Made by a program: the position numbers and the translations under genes. Positions 10,880 through 22,110 of a stretch of 64,000 nucleotides of DNA are shown in pieces. Every line of letters starts with the position of its first letter. Position 1 is the stretch's first letter. The notes beneath the pieces were generated by a model. That model worked only from the letters and a program-made list of their open reading frames with translations, did no database searches and had not been told where the DNA came from. The DNA is taken from assembly GCA_016490735.1 (NCBI GenBank), contig JAEMWC010000005.1, forward strand, positions 2,087,501 to 2,151,500. The letters run 5' to 3'. The stretch is from Pachyseris speciosa. Its lineage: Eukaryota > Cnidaria > Anthozoa > Scleractinia > Pachyseridae.

Positions 10880-11195
10880 GACCTAACAAGAAATTCTTTG
10901 AGAATTCTGAAGCGGCCTTTTTGACCATCCGAGCTGGATTAATGCACAGGATAAGTTCAAGTTGATCGCAATTTCAATCGAGGTTTTCTTGGCCCAATGG
11001 GTTAGTTCACTGTTTTCGTACTGTAGTGGTAGCTTAGGACCTAACAAGAAATTCTTTGAGAATTTTGAAGCGGCCTTTTTGACCATCCGAGCTGGATTAA
11101 TGCACAGGATAAGCTCAAGTTGATCGCAATTTCAATCGAGGTTTTCTTGGCCCAATGGGTTAGTTCACTGTTTTCGTACTGTAGTGGTAGCGTAG
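10880..11195 (+). repeat. 158-bp tandem duplication (two units)
   Basis: Units 10880-11037 and 11038-11195 are nearly identical. Each ends in a tRNA-like or SINE-like segment (TTGGCCCAATGGGTTAGTTCACTG... then GTGGTAGCGTAGGGTCGG after the second). The near identity implies a recent duplication. A polypyrimidine stretch follows. Confidence 0.85.
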
Positions 11196-12059
11196 GGTCG
11201 GTGGATCAGTCCCCGACAGGGTCAATTTTTTTCTTTAATCTCTTTTTTTTCTTCTCTTCCTTTCCACTTGTTTTCTGTTTTTTCTTTTGTCAACGCTTAA
11301 GCTGTAAAGCGATTTTGCAATTTAACAAGGAAAAGTGGTGATCTGATTCTACGAATATTCGCAACTCGAGAAAGCAAGGCCAATTGCCAGTGAAGTTTGA
11401 CAAAACACTGGCACTTCAACTTGTTTGGCAATTTTAAACAAAGCGAAGAATTTGGTATAAATCTGCGTCTTAGATCCGTTGACCAGTTTCTCGACGATAA
11501 CCGATATCTGCAACACTAACCTACCTTCAAACAACGCCACTCAATCAAAAGAACTGTGTTGTTGATTTTGAAGATAAACAAGTGATGGTGCGATACCGGA
11601 AGTGAAACCGGGTCAAAGGGAACGCTCAAATAAATTCGTTTCCTATAAGACGTACATTGGAGTAATTCAATTCTGACTAAACATTTCTTTTAGAAAGGCC
11701 TTCGCGATTTCTGATTCTCACCCCTGTATTGTATGAGCACCAAAATCCACAAGTTCAGTTAAAAAACATTTACGGTCTTCCGAATAGCTTTAGTTAAGAT
11801 GGGATAAATTCTTCGATTTGCTGAATTTATCAAAAAATATCGGACTTCCAATGACCGGTGTTCTGAAATACTGCTCAAAACAAACGGTCTCAAATAAATA
11901 TCCTTTGTTATGGGATGTACATCGGAGTAATTTAATTCTGACAAAATATTTCTTTTCTATGTAACCCTTGGGCATTGAAACGGATTTTAAAGAGACGATG
12001 CGTGACCGAACTAATGACTTTATTTACTACAAGATTCTCTAATCACCATAAGAGATGTC

Positions 12060-12250
12060 TCATTAGTGCAATCGAATAAGAGGCCAAGGTTGGGATCTGA
12101 AGGTCGCGGGTTCAAATCCCGGCGCCGCTACTAGAAAATTTTTTTCTTTACTTATGTCATTGTTTCTTCCCCTGGCGGAGAGGGGCACGGTCCTCTCAAC
12201 GGACACCACGACAAAAAAAACTACAAAAAATAAAACGGGTAATGCAAGAA
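12060..12250 (+). mobile_element. SINE with degenerate tRNA head (B-box half)
   Basis: GGTCGCGGGTTCAAATCCCGGCGCC is a tRNA T arm with acceptor side. It is followed by a T-rich stretch and a non-coding body up to an AAATAAAA-like segment. Its minus-strand translation gives the APGFEPATFRS signature common to tRNA-derived SINE translations. It is distinct from the two other heads in the window. Confidence 0.6.
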
Positions 12251-12576
12251 GCGGCTCGTCGCTAAGCGACGGCCGCTTAATTATGCCTAAAAATAACACA
12301 AGTTTCATGCTTCTCTTTTGGAAATCTTTCTAAATATAGACAGTCTTTCATTTATTTAATAGTATTTTGGAGTTTATTACAAAATTTTGTAGTTTCATTC
12401 CTGCTATATAAAGCAGGGGGATACATGCACATTGGGAAGGGTTACTAAAAGCTGACGGGGTTAAGGAAAACCTAGATCCGCTCTGGGATGGAAGCTTGTC
12501 ACGACCCCACAAGCTTGTAAGCTTTAAATCTTATCGTGTTTAAATAAAGGTTTTATGTTATTTTTTTTATTATGAT

Positions 12577-12960
12577 GAAGTTAAATTTATTGACCAAGAC
12601 CCACATTGGTACACCTGTAGGGTTAAAGAGGCTATTCACATAAGACTTCACCCTAACAACATCAACAGAGACAGTGGAATTGAAATTCCTGAAGCGTGGA
12701 TGCCCACGATCAAACAACACAACAGCCGATCAGTACCAAAGCGGACCGCCGAGGGAACAATTTCTAGTCTGAACGACAAGGATCAAAATCCTCCAATCAA
12801 CAACAGCCTAAGCGAGGATCGAAACGAACCAATCACCACCAGCCACGGTGCTTCTTATACTCACACGCAGCCAGTCGACACCATCGCCTGATGAAGACCA
12901 GCAGTATAGCGGTCGAAACGTTGCGATCCACATCTTTGTGACTCGATCGTGAGACAAAAG
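12577..12960 (+). pseudogene. Penelope-like element: C-terminal GIY-YIG-type endonuclease remnant and 3' region
   Basis: The frame 12577-12891 reads EVKFIDQDPHWYTCRVKEAI, then HIRLHPNNINRDSGIEIPEAW, ending at TGA 12889-12891. The spacing of W-x-x-R-x-x-EA-x-x-I and the N-x-x-x-G-x-x-x-P-x-x-W tail resembles the end of the GIY-YIG endonuclease of Penelope-like retroelements. The 5' part (RT and the GIY-YIG core) is missing. Downstream, CTGATGAAGACC...GGTCGAAACG is a hammerhead-like but imperfect hairpin (see findings). It is inactive in this copy. Confidence 0.65.
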
Positions 12961-15248
12961 ATTAACTCAGCTATCAACCTAGATGTTGTCTATTGGGTGC
13001 CAACTTGTCACATAAAATTTGTTTCTAATATGCAAGCCTCCACTGTTCAGTATCAGTGGTACGTAAGAAAATAAGCTGTGACCATTTCTAATATTTGTCT
13101 TGACATTTGCATAAGCAATTACATATGTTTGCACAATTTCTATATAAATGATGCTTGTAAAGTCCTCAAAAAATCAAATCAAATCAAATCAACCTAAGGG
13201 GTCTCCCTTTGATGAGTAAAATTGTCTGGCATTAGACAGAGTAAAATCTATATGTCACTCTTAGGGAGGAGAGAGTTAAGGAAGATAGTTTTTTAAGCTC
13301 GTCCTGCAGAATTAAATTGAATAATTTAGGCACCTCAAAATAATTCAAGAAAATAATGCTAACTAAGCTGAATTAAACAAAGCAATGAAAATTACTGTGC
13401 TTAGAACTGATCAATCTTAGTGGAGTAATTGTGTACATCTAAAAACTTCCTAAGAAATCTATTATGCAAAACATGAATAGCTTAGATTAGCTTAAAATAT
13501 ATTTTGATAAGCCAAATGCATTTTTTTCACTGGATCATTAAAAAAAAATAAAACAAACTTCAACTTTCTCATAAGACAGATTCATACTGTTCTTGCTTAA
13601 ATTAATATTATTTAAGGTTTTAAAACAATTCTTCTTCCATGAACTTGTTCATTCGACTAAATCATCCACAAACTTGCTCAGTACTATCATGACGAGTTTC
13701 TGTTTCTGTTGAAACTAATGAATGGAGGAATGAAGAAGCTAAAATATAAGCAATTTAAGCCTGTCATAAATTGATCAAACTGTTGTGCATGTGGTTCGAC
13801 AAACATTTGTGCCGATGCTACAAGCTAAATATTACAAATTAATTTCCACAAGGAAATTTATTTTCAAAGACAAATTCGCAAATAAAAAAATGCTTATTAT
13901 GTACCTTCCAACTTTTTCTGACTGAAAGCTGTCACGTTTTATTCTGGGAGTTCCAGGGCAACCACATCCGAAGGTTTTGGAAGATGCCTGGAGACTTACG
14001 AAGACACCCGAAGAATTCAGACAGATGTCCCAAATAATTCTGAAGTTCTCAAGAAAATGATTACTCCGTACATCCCCAGTAAATCAGATTTCGGGGATTC
14101 ATTTACTCATTTTACATGGACTTTTCATTGCTCGCGTTGGTTTGAGTTTACATACCATCCGGTAGTTTTGGAAAGTGTCTCTGTCAGTAAAATTGGTTCA
14201 TAGGCAGAGAATGGCATGAGATCGAACTTTTCAACCCACAGGAGTCAGATGGACTAGGCAGGTATATATTTGTAAAGATGTACATACTAAAGGCTAATAA
14301 TTTACACACCACAGGTTATAATGTAATTAGAGAAATGCTGTGCTGAGGTAAACAAAACAATCAAAATAATTTAGAACTGACCAGTGACTAAGTGGAGGGG
14401 GAGATAATAGTGATCATGGAGTGGTCAAAAGGTATGTGTACGTGAACAGTAAGATAACTTGTTTTCCGTTAATAATGATTTTTTATTTTACTCAGCCTAA
14501 TTAAGTCAGAAAAGCTATTAAAAACGTTGCTAATCCTAAAATTATCTGCATAAGGTTAAAATGAATAACTTACATTGGCTTGATTAGCCAAATCCATTTT
14601 TTTTTCACTACTTCATCAAAATATAAAACAAATTTCAAATCTATTTACATTTATTAATGAGCTTATAGCTCTTCCATGAAGCTACTCACTCGACCAAATT
14701 CATAAATCGATCGTAATATCATGCGTGTGGTTAAAAAATGCGAACCACATGCAACACGCACTGTCCTCAGCCTAACCTAAACAACAAACAACAGCTATTC
14801 AAACTGACGCAAAATGAAAATATCGCTTACCAGGGCTAACTCCTACCCTGTAATTAATAGTTTCCCTTCAAAGTTAAGCTTAAATTGTCCATGTTGTCCT
14901 TCTTGAACTGACTCGACAGTCTTGTTTACATTTTCAAACATGTTTCGGCTCCTTCAACTGAATTCTGTTACAACAACAGCAGTCAACTCCAGCGATAGAG
15001 GCTTGTAAGAATGTTGAAAACCCTTCTCCACAATAGCAATCGCTCTCACGATTCTTCTTCTGGGATCAGCACTTCGACAGACTCTTCATGCAACCGACTG
15101 CCTAGTGTGATGCAGACGTCTCACGTACAACTCAAATCTAAATTGCCGTAAATTAACAGCAAAGTCTCTCTAATCACGACCAAATAGAGCTCTCCAGCTG
15201 TGATTCATTTGCCAAAACCAAGGTAATAGCAATTTTACGGTTGAAAAT
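12961..15248. other. No recognisable gene
   Basis: Non-coding, AT-rich. The only structured feature I noted is a short AATCA repeat (about 13170-13190). Confidence 0.5.
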
Positions 15249-15705
15249 CAGGGGCACCCAACGAGCCAAATCAACCAAAAGATGTAGAAAGGAATTTTTA
15301 AGTACCTTGTGGTGTTTGAAGTTTGTTTGAAGTGATGTTTTCATAAGCTAGAAAAAGTTCATCTGTTCGGATTCCCTAGCTGAAAGTTTACTTGCCCGCA
15401 AATGTTAGGGAACAAAATCTTTCTTTGAGAAAATGCAAGCTGAAATGAACTTTCGACGACCTTTCTAGGGAGCTATTTTCTTTCCGAAAATGCTAGCTGA
15501 CGTTTTTGACTGCCAAAAACAGCAATTACGACCTTTCCGAAAACCTCAGGGGTTATGATTTCCCAATTGCGAATCTTTTAGGTCACGTTTTAGTTACGAA
15601 AATCCGAGTGCCCTCTTTAATCGACGCCGAAAACCCAAGGCGAATTACCCTCCACCGAACAGATATCGACCGAAACTTGTCGTTGGGTGCCCCAGGAAAA
15701 TGTCC
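15249..15705. mobile_element. Complete short TIR DNA element (hAT-like ends)
   Basis: The 457-bp element has 16-bp terminal inverted repeats, CAGGGGCACCCAACGA at the left and TCGTTGGGTGCCCCAG at the right, flanked by a direct GAAAAT (15243-15248 and 15706-15711). CAGGGG-type ends recall hAT elements, although hAT target duplications are usually 8 bp and only 6 match here. No transposase is present, so it is non-autonomous. A second, truncated, inverted copy lies at 46832-47002. Confidence 0.8.
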
Positions 15706-16859
15706 AAAATCGCATCGAAGAGTATGTTAACTCGATGCATTGTCGTGTTATGCCAAACGTTTGAATGAATTGGGGGGAACACTATGTATGAGTTGTGTGG
15801 GGAGGTACAATGCGATTATAAAGCCTTTTCTTCATCCGATTCGCCCAAAATATCCATTTTCGTATTTTTGCTTGTTTGTCCCAACCTTGGAAAATCTTTC
15901 AGATTCATTTCAATGATAATCCATTTCAAGAATTTCTGAAATCACACTTGCTCCCGACTACCGACACTTCCTGCCGACTACCGACTGAACATTTCGGGGT
16001 AGCCCTAAAGACAAACTGTCATTCTCCCCCGGAAACATACAAAACTAATATGGCGGCGGAAGAGCAGGATTTTGCGTGAAATGGCCTCCCTTATTTACGA
16101 AGGTTGAACATTTATTTTCAAAACAAACAGTTCCTTTACAAAAGAATACTTCAAGGCTCTAAAACAAAAATCACCTTTTCGATTTAAACTCACGAAATGT
16201 TAAATTTCCGCAATCTTTAAACTTGCGGACCATTTTTCTTTCGCTTATGTTTAGAAAACGGAGGTATAATTACTCAGACACGGTGCAATGTGAAGATTTC
16301 TAGATTAACACAGCCAAACCTTGCCGTTTTATGAAGACTGAAGTACTTTAAACACAAACTAAAACATTCTACGCGCTCTGACCACGTGACTGGTGACGTC
16401 ATGCCCTGCTTCTGGTCATTTCCGAAATTGCCAGGTGGAACCTTACTTTCTCTCAAGTTTTCAATTTCGTGTAATGTAACGTTGAGTCTTCAAAGAGCTC
16501 GACCTAGTCCTCCAAATATCTCGCTCATCTGCATTGCGCCCTTAACATTCCAATGCCAGGCGTCAAGTGGTCATTCATTCAAATGCCTCACACAAATGGA
16601 ACCTCAAATATCCCATTTGACTTTAACTTGGTCAAGAAATCTTGTGACAGTAGCCTAAAACGCTAATTCAGGTATAGTCACGTGACTGGTGATGTCATCA
16701 CCCTAGCTTTGAGTTTACAGATTTTATGCCAAATGTTATCTTAATCTGGTGTGACACACCTCTAGGTAGAAAATTGCCAAAATTATAAAGCTCAAAAAAA
16801 TTTAGCCTCAGGGGATTCTGGGAAATTTTTTATGATAATTATAATTTACTTTTATAATT

Positions 16860-16955
16860 ATTATTAATTGAAAAGTTATCCAAATGAGGTAAACTTTACC
16901 TTGTGTTAATCATGTGCCTTACTCAATGAAAGATATACCGGTTGAAGAATTGCGT
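16860..16955 (+). repeat. Dispersed repeat, partner at 27855-27945
   Basis: Shared segments AATGAGGTAA, CTTTACCTTGTGTTAATC, ATGTGCCTTAC and GGTTGAAGAATTGCGTGT occur in the same order and orientation in both places. Function and family are unknown. Confidence 0.7.
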
Positions 16956-17149
16956 GTGAATTGTACTGGCACTTTTAAGTTCTCCCAGCTAAAGAATAGC
17001 GAGAGCTTGCAACGGTCTCTCTGTTATTTGAATTCCGCCCTTAATGCTCCCTGTAGCTTCCGACTGCCTGAGCTGTCTAAATTTGGCCAATCAGCGCAAA
17101 CCGGAATTTGTTTCTTTTGTCGAATAATAGACTGCGAGTAGTCTCTAAT

Positions 17150-18687
17150 GTCAAGCCCAGAATATCCCTATTTTTTAGGACATCCGTGACGTCACGAATC
17201 CATTGTTCTTAAGGAAGATGGCGGCTGTTTCTCGAAGGTGGCTCGGATGTACAAATAAAATGATTAAAACTAAATTGTCTTCCTGGTCTTTTGTTTCACC
17301 ATTGCTTCTTGATACAAGGGGAATCACATGTTTGTGGGTATTTGAATCCTGCTTGCTTTACCATGTATTCTTCAATCCCGTATCAAATCATAGTGTAATT
17401 TTTAATGTCTTCAGGTCTTACTTTGAAATTGCAGCCAAATGTAAATATGGTAAATAATACTAATTTCTGATAAAGCGCTTTGTAGTAGGCATTGCTTAAA
17501 AGGGACTTTGGGTGTCCAGAAAATCATAAATAAACTTTAAAAGAATCAACACAACTTCAGTCTTTCATGATAAAAGTACAATACAATCACATCTTCTAAA
17601 TACAATTACCATGCTACCTAATTCCTATTTTTATTCAGACAAATCAAAGCGACAGTTACTGATACCTCCGGTTGCATGGTTGTTATGAGAGGTTCAATTT
17701 TCATCCTGGTATTTGTTTATCAAACCTGCCACAAAATGGGATGGTATTTCCTTGAAACAGGCCTGCATCACTATTTTAATTTGTGCTTGTAAAAGGGCAA
17801 GCATTAGCATTAGCAGTTTTTAATTTAATTCGGAAGTGATATAACTCTACTCTATATCAAACATCAGTGGAACATGAAAATAAAATGAAAATAAAAAGGA
17901 AATATGTAAGCCTAGAGAATTAAAACGTTTTGCTTAGAAGACAACTCTAGAAAAATGAAATGCACGTAAGCTTAATTAAAATAACAAGACAATTCACCAT
18001 ACAATGTATAGTCATTTTTATTTGCTTTCAACTGACCAGTCCCCTTTTAAATATGTCCAATCCTTACAGGTTCATTAACAAGAAAATGGATAGCCTGTTC
18101 CAGGTTCTCAGATAGTTGAAGGGCGAAACACGAACAGTCGAGCGCGGTCCCACCAAATATCTGAGAACCTGGAACAGGCTAGAAAAGGAGGACAGTAAAT
18201 TTATGAATATCACTTGTTTAAGCTTGTAGCTGTTATAGCGATAAAGCGGTCAGCAATTTTTCTCAGCAAATCCTGGAAAGCTAATGTTGAACATAACCGA
18301 GGCGAAGACACATAATAATTACTTACGGCTTTAGAGACATTTTTTCATATCATTTGAAGCTCTGAGCTCTGACGTTACGTTGGTTTTGCATCCAGTGCAT
18401 CTGAAGATCGTGGACGTATTTCGGGAACCTTCTCGCTACTGTCCGGTCCGGTCACAAAATAATTGCTCCGGCCATAACTTTCAACTGTTTCCGTCATTTC
18501 TCGTTCGAAAAAAGAGAGAATGAATCGAAGCGTCGTGACGCGCACTCAAAGTTTGAACAATCATTCTCTGGCAGCCATTTTCAAGTGTAGTCAGTGTTTT
18601 GACACGTGACACGCAGATTCTAACATGGATTCTCCTTGGTTGAAACACGAGTCAGGCCTGTCCTAAAAAATAGGGATATTCCGGACT
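17150..18687. mobile_element. TIR DNA element (1.5 kb) splitting an older repeat
   Basis: A perfect 23-bp inverted repeat (17160-17182 and 18659-18681) contains ATCCCTATTTTTTAGGA. The outer ends are GTCAAGCCCA and CCGGACT. The flanks re-join when it is removed. AGACTGCGAGTAGTCTCTAAT ends at 17149, TTTCGGCGATGGATTGTG begins at about 18690, and the uninterrupted version is present on the minus strand at 22640-22590. No transposase frame is visible, so the element is non-autonomous. Confidence 0.75.
18091..18181. mobile_element. 91-bp hairpin element nested in the preceding element
   Basis: Perfect 24-bp arms (18091-18114 and 18158-18181, core CCTGTTCCAGGTTCTCAG) surround a 43-nt loop, and the sequence begins TA and ends TA. 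It is a MITE-like foldback. Confidence 0.7.
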
Positions 18688-18689
18688 GA

Positions 18690-18775
18690 TTTCGGCGATG
18701 GATTGTGCGGGTGAAAGACGCGCGCGCGCGCGAAGTTGCGAGGAGACGCGACGCGGGGGAACGCCGAAAATAGAC
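18690..18775 (+). repeat. CG-rich dispersed repeat with (CG)n core, partner at 22535-22640
   Basis: TTCGGCGATGGATTGTG, an alternating CG run, AGTTGCGAGGAGACGCGACGCG and CGAAAAT appear here and, inverted, at 22535-22640. The alternating CG tract (about 18718-18732) is unusually CpG-dense for this AT-rich window. Confidence 0.75.
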
Positions 18776-19596
18776 CTTATTCGCTTGTACATTTTGTTTT
18801 CCCAATACAGATCATGTGACCATACTCAAGAGACTTGGTCCTTTGTCTTGCTCATTAAAAAGAGTGCATGCAGACATATTCTTGGTTTTCAGTCACGCAA
18901 GTAAAAAAATAAAATCATCAACCATTCGATAGATAAAGTCAAGAAATTGACATATTGTAGAATAGTAATAAAAAAACAACATGCTAAAGTCTCAGGGCTG
19001 TGCGGTTTCCCGTACTCGAGCTATTCGGCAAAATGTACCACTCAAAATTATAGAGTTTAGTATGGAAACGCCATGTTAGTGTCCCTCTGAGGGGCACAAA
19101 TATGGCGGCCGGAAACGAGTGAAAACATTTGGAATTTACTTTTGCTTTCTCAAAGGCTTTATTCTCTGTTTTGAGCTTGCAAACCTTCACATAGACACTT
19201 CTCTTATCATGTTGGCTTTTCAGACCTAAAAAAATACGCGGAGAATCGATGTTTTCATGTACGTGACATGCTTGTGAGCAGACATGTTTATGTCACACAC
19301 TGTAATAAAATCTCAGTAAAATTCAAATTGGTCTATTTTCAAAACAAAGCAAGCTACCGAGCTGAAAACATACAAGCAGATACATTTCTAAAACGTCTTT
19401 TACGTGAAGAAGCTAAAAATGCAAGAGTTTGTTTAATTTTGAATTTTAGTTTTTTATGACGTCATGTGAAAACCAAGAATTCATGCTTGCATGCACATTT
19501 TTTTTTAATGAACCAGACAAAGGATCAAATCTCCTGAGTATCGTCACATGATCTGTATTGGGAAAACAAAATGTACAAGCGAATGAGGTCTATTCT
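18768..19596. mobile_element. TIR-bounded copy of repeat R (copy 1)
   Basis: Inverted ends (TATTCGCTTGTACATTTTG with the following CCAATACAGATCATGTGAC; complement at about 19548-19592) enclose the ~0.6-kb repeat R, whose landmarks are CACGCAAGTA, AGTAATAA, CTCGAG, TACCACTCAAAATTATAG and ATGGCGGCCGGAAA. R recurs at 19600-20640 and 23925-24490. Confidence 0.65.
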
Positions 19597-19728
19597 TGGC
19601 TTGCACGTCACGCAAGTATCACGCAAATAAAAAATAAAATCGCTTATCTTTCAATAAATTAAGTCAAGAAATTGAGATAGTGTAGAAGAGTAATAAATAA
19701 ACAACTCTCGAGTTATTTGCCAAAGAGT

Positions 19729-20197
19729 GAAAACGTAAAGCTTGTGGGATGTGGCTGGAGTGACAATGATATACCTCACAAATTAATGTGATTTGGTAAG
19801 CTGAAGCCACTCTAAAGGCACTAAGGCCACATGGTAGAGGGCATTACCCCTTAAATCTACCAAAGCAAGATTGAGCCCAAGCATTAGCAGCCATGGACAG
19901 CTGTTTCGGCCTTGTTAGGCCTCATCAGCATGGCATAGCTAATGCTCAGGCTCAAGTACCCACATATCCATAAAACAAGCAGTGAAAACGTAAAGCTTGT
20001 GGGATGTGGCTGGAGTGACAATGATATACCTCACAAATTAATGTGATTTGGTAAGCTGAAGCCACTCTAAAGGCACTAAGGCCACATGGTAGCGGGCATT
20101 ACCCCTTAAATCTACCAAAGCAAGATTGAGCCCAAGCATTAGCAGCCATGGACAGCTGTTTCGGCCTTGTTAGGCCTCATCAGCGTGGCATAGCTAA
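19729..20197 (-). mobile_element. Retrozyme-like non-autonomous retroelement: tandem 255-nt units with hammerhead ribozymes
   Basis: Two head-to-tail units share a 220-bp overlap (19726-19945 and 19981-20200) that differs at only two positions. Each unit carries a minus-strand hammerhead ribozyme. The cleavage sites are 255 nt apart (19896/19895 and 20151/20150), so a transcript would release a 255-nt monomer. The insert lies in repeat R and is flanked by a direct TGCCAAAGAGT (19718-19728 and 20198-20208). Because element and flank share a few bases at the borders, the true target duplication is 5-11 bp. No protein is encoded. In metazoan retrozymes such tandem units with type I hammerheads give small circular RNAs that are thought to be copied back by another element's reverse transcriptase. 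This copy matches that organisation. Its activity is inferred from the sequence only. Confidence 0.85.
19881..19945 (-). ncRNA. Hammerhead self-cleaving ribozyme (type I), copy 1
   Basis: Reading 19945 to 19881 on the minus strand, stem I has two helices, GCATTAGC/GCTAATGC (8 bp) and GCCATG/CATGGC (6 bp), separated by a small internal loop (TAT opposite T). The core CTGATGA follows, then stem II GGCC-TAACAA-GGCC, then GAAAC, a short stem III (AC/GT with loop AGCT) and the cleavage triplet GTC. All conserved core positions are present. Cleavage is expected after C at 19896. The short stem III is typical of retroelement-borne hammerheads. Confidence 0.9.
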
Positions 20198-20200
20198 TGC
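20136..20200 (-). ncRNA. Hammerhead self-cleaving ribozyme (type I), copy 2
   Basis: Identical to copy 1 except for one base in the core-proximal helix of stem I (GCCACG instead of GCCATG), which turns the second pair into a C-A mismatch. Core, stem II, stem III and the GTC triplet are intact, with cleavage expected after the C at 20151. It may cleave more slowly than copy 1. Confidence 0.85.
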
Positions 20201-21079
20201 CAAAGAGTACCACTCAAAATTATAGTGTTTAGTATGGAGACGCCATGCTGGGGTTTCTCTCTGGAACCCCAACATGGCGGCCGGAAATCCATTGGAAACA
20301 TCCGGAGCTCACTTTTGCTCTCGCAAACGATTTTTCCTCTCTACTAAACTTCAAAACATTCGCATAGACACTTCTGTTAACATATTGGTTATTCAGAACT
20401 CGAAAACACAACGTAAATCGATTTTTTCAGGTACGTGATATGTTTCTCAGACGCAACCACGATGTCACGCATTGTAAAAAAAATTAAATTTAAACTGCTC
20501 TATTTTCAAAACAAGGCATGCTACCGAGGTGAAAACAAGCAAGCAGATATATCTTTAAAATGTCTTTAACCTGATGAAGGTAAAACCTCAAATTTTTTAA
20601 TCTGACGTCACGTGCAAGCCAAGAATTAGACTACAGACAAAGCCAGGGAGTTTGACCTTTCACGGCCGAGTGATTTCTAAGTGTAAATTTCATATCGTCT
20701 TCCAAGCCAATTAAGCGCAACCAGTGAGATTCCTTCTCTTCGCTTCCTGTCACTTGCTCCTGTCATCGATAAACTGTGGGAGACGTTAAAGCCATGCAAA
20801 ATAATGAAAAGCCTTCTTGTTCACGTTGTCGAAGCAATGGCAAAAACAACAGAGAAAGCGGTAGAAAGGCCTCCTAAAAGCCTACCTGTAACGATTTCTG
20901 CCGTGTTTGCGGTTGAAATTTTCTTGCAACTGTAATTACGGGGATTTCAAGCGAAGAGTTTCGATTCTACAGAAAATCTCTACACGAGATCACAAAACAC
21001 CGGAGTGGATAAATGTCGCCTCGTGGAACTTCTAAGCGAACTCGGTCTTGAGTGTGAGCAATCTTCTTCGGAGGGAGTG

Positions 21080-22110
21080 AATAGGTTCGCGGATCGGCGG
21101 ATTTGGCTAAAAAAAACTACTCGGATTTCGGATTTTGAGGATACATTTTGCGGATTGGCGGATTTTGAACGTCAGCGGATCACGGATTTCTTCAATATTT
21201 CAGCGTGGATTATGGATTTTGTTTGTTTTGAAGAGCGGATCGCGGAACTTAACTTGGCGGTCTGAAGGGTGCGAGGAGCTCCACCAGCACACAGAGGTTT
21301 GGGCAGTTTTGGTTCTTTTTGGCTAAATTCTGGCCAGAAAACGGCTCGACGAGCTTCAAAAGGTGTTTTTCGGGAAAATGCTTGGTAGTTAAAGGGCTAA
21401 CACATCTTTGGCCTACAATGTAATAGGACTCCAGAGAACTCTAGGACCCCAGGATCTCGGCTTCTGGCCAAACAAAAAGCCATTGTCCTCACCAGACCAC
21501 CACGTGTACCATCGAGGGCCAGGTCATTGAGACAAAGACCATCGATTGCGTCGGATTTTTTACCGAGGTACCAAAAGCGTTGAATTTCATCATAAAAAAA
21601 AGTTTCGGTGCTGCGTCGATTCCAGCAATTGGAAAAACGTAATGAATCTACTCGAGCATATGACTTTAAAACGGATTGTTATGTTTTTTTCTACGAGAGT
21701 TCTGTTGTCTTTAGATTATATTTCTTTAATGATTACAGAACAGTGGTCATGGTCGGTTTATTAACCTTAGATTTCGCTACACTCTTTTACACATGGTAAC
21801 TTGGCATTTCAAAGACCTGTAGGAACCTGTCCTCTGAATGATTCGAAAAGACCTAAAACGTAACCCAAATACAAAAATGCACGCCGTCCTAATGACATCA
21901 GGTTTCAAATGTCAGCAGCAAACATTTTAATCTTAGACCGATGGGGACGTGCGCAAGCGCGAGGATGTCTTTTCTTTAGCGTCTCGCGCTCGCGTGTAAC
22001 ACTTCGCGACGTGCTTAGTTGGCTTTCTTTCCTGCGGATTCGGATTTTTGTAAAAATATTTGCGGATTAGCGGATTTTGCGCAAAATTAGCAAGGATCGA
22101 CGGATTTCTT
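21080..22110 (+). repeat. Two clusters of degenerate GCGGATT-type short repeats
   Basis: 21085-21250 and 22030-22105 are enriched in GCGGATT, GGCGGATTT and ACGGATTTC motifs in the same orientation. The intervening 0.8 kb has no recognised feature. No protein repeat is apparent because the frames contain stops. Confidence 0.5.

Larger units (their letters stand above)
19600..20640. repeat. Repeat R, copy 2, carrying the retrozyme insertion
   Basis: Same landmarks as the other R copies. It is interrupted at 19729-20197 between GTTATTTGCCAAAGAG and TACCACTCAAAATTATAG. In copies 1 and 3 these flanks are joined (…TTCGGCA(A/C)AATG followed by TACCACTC), so they serve as natural empty sites. Confidence 0.8.
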
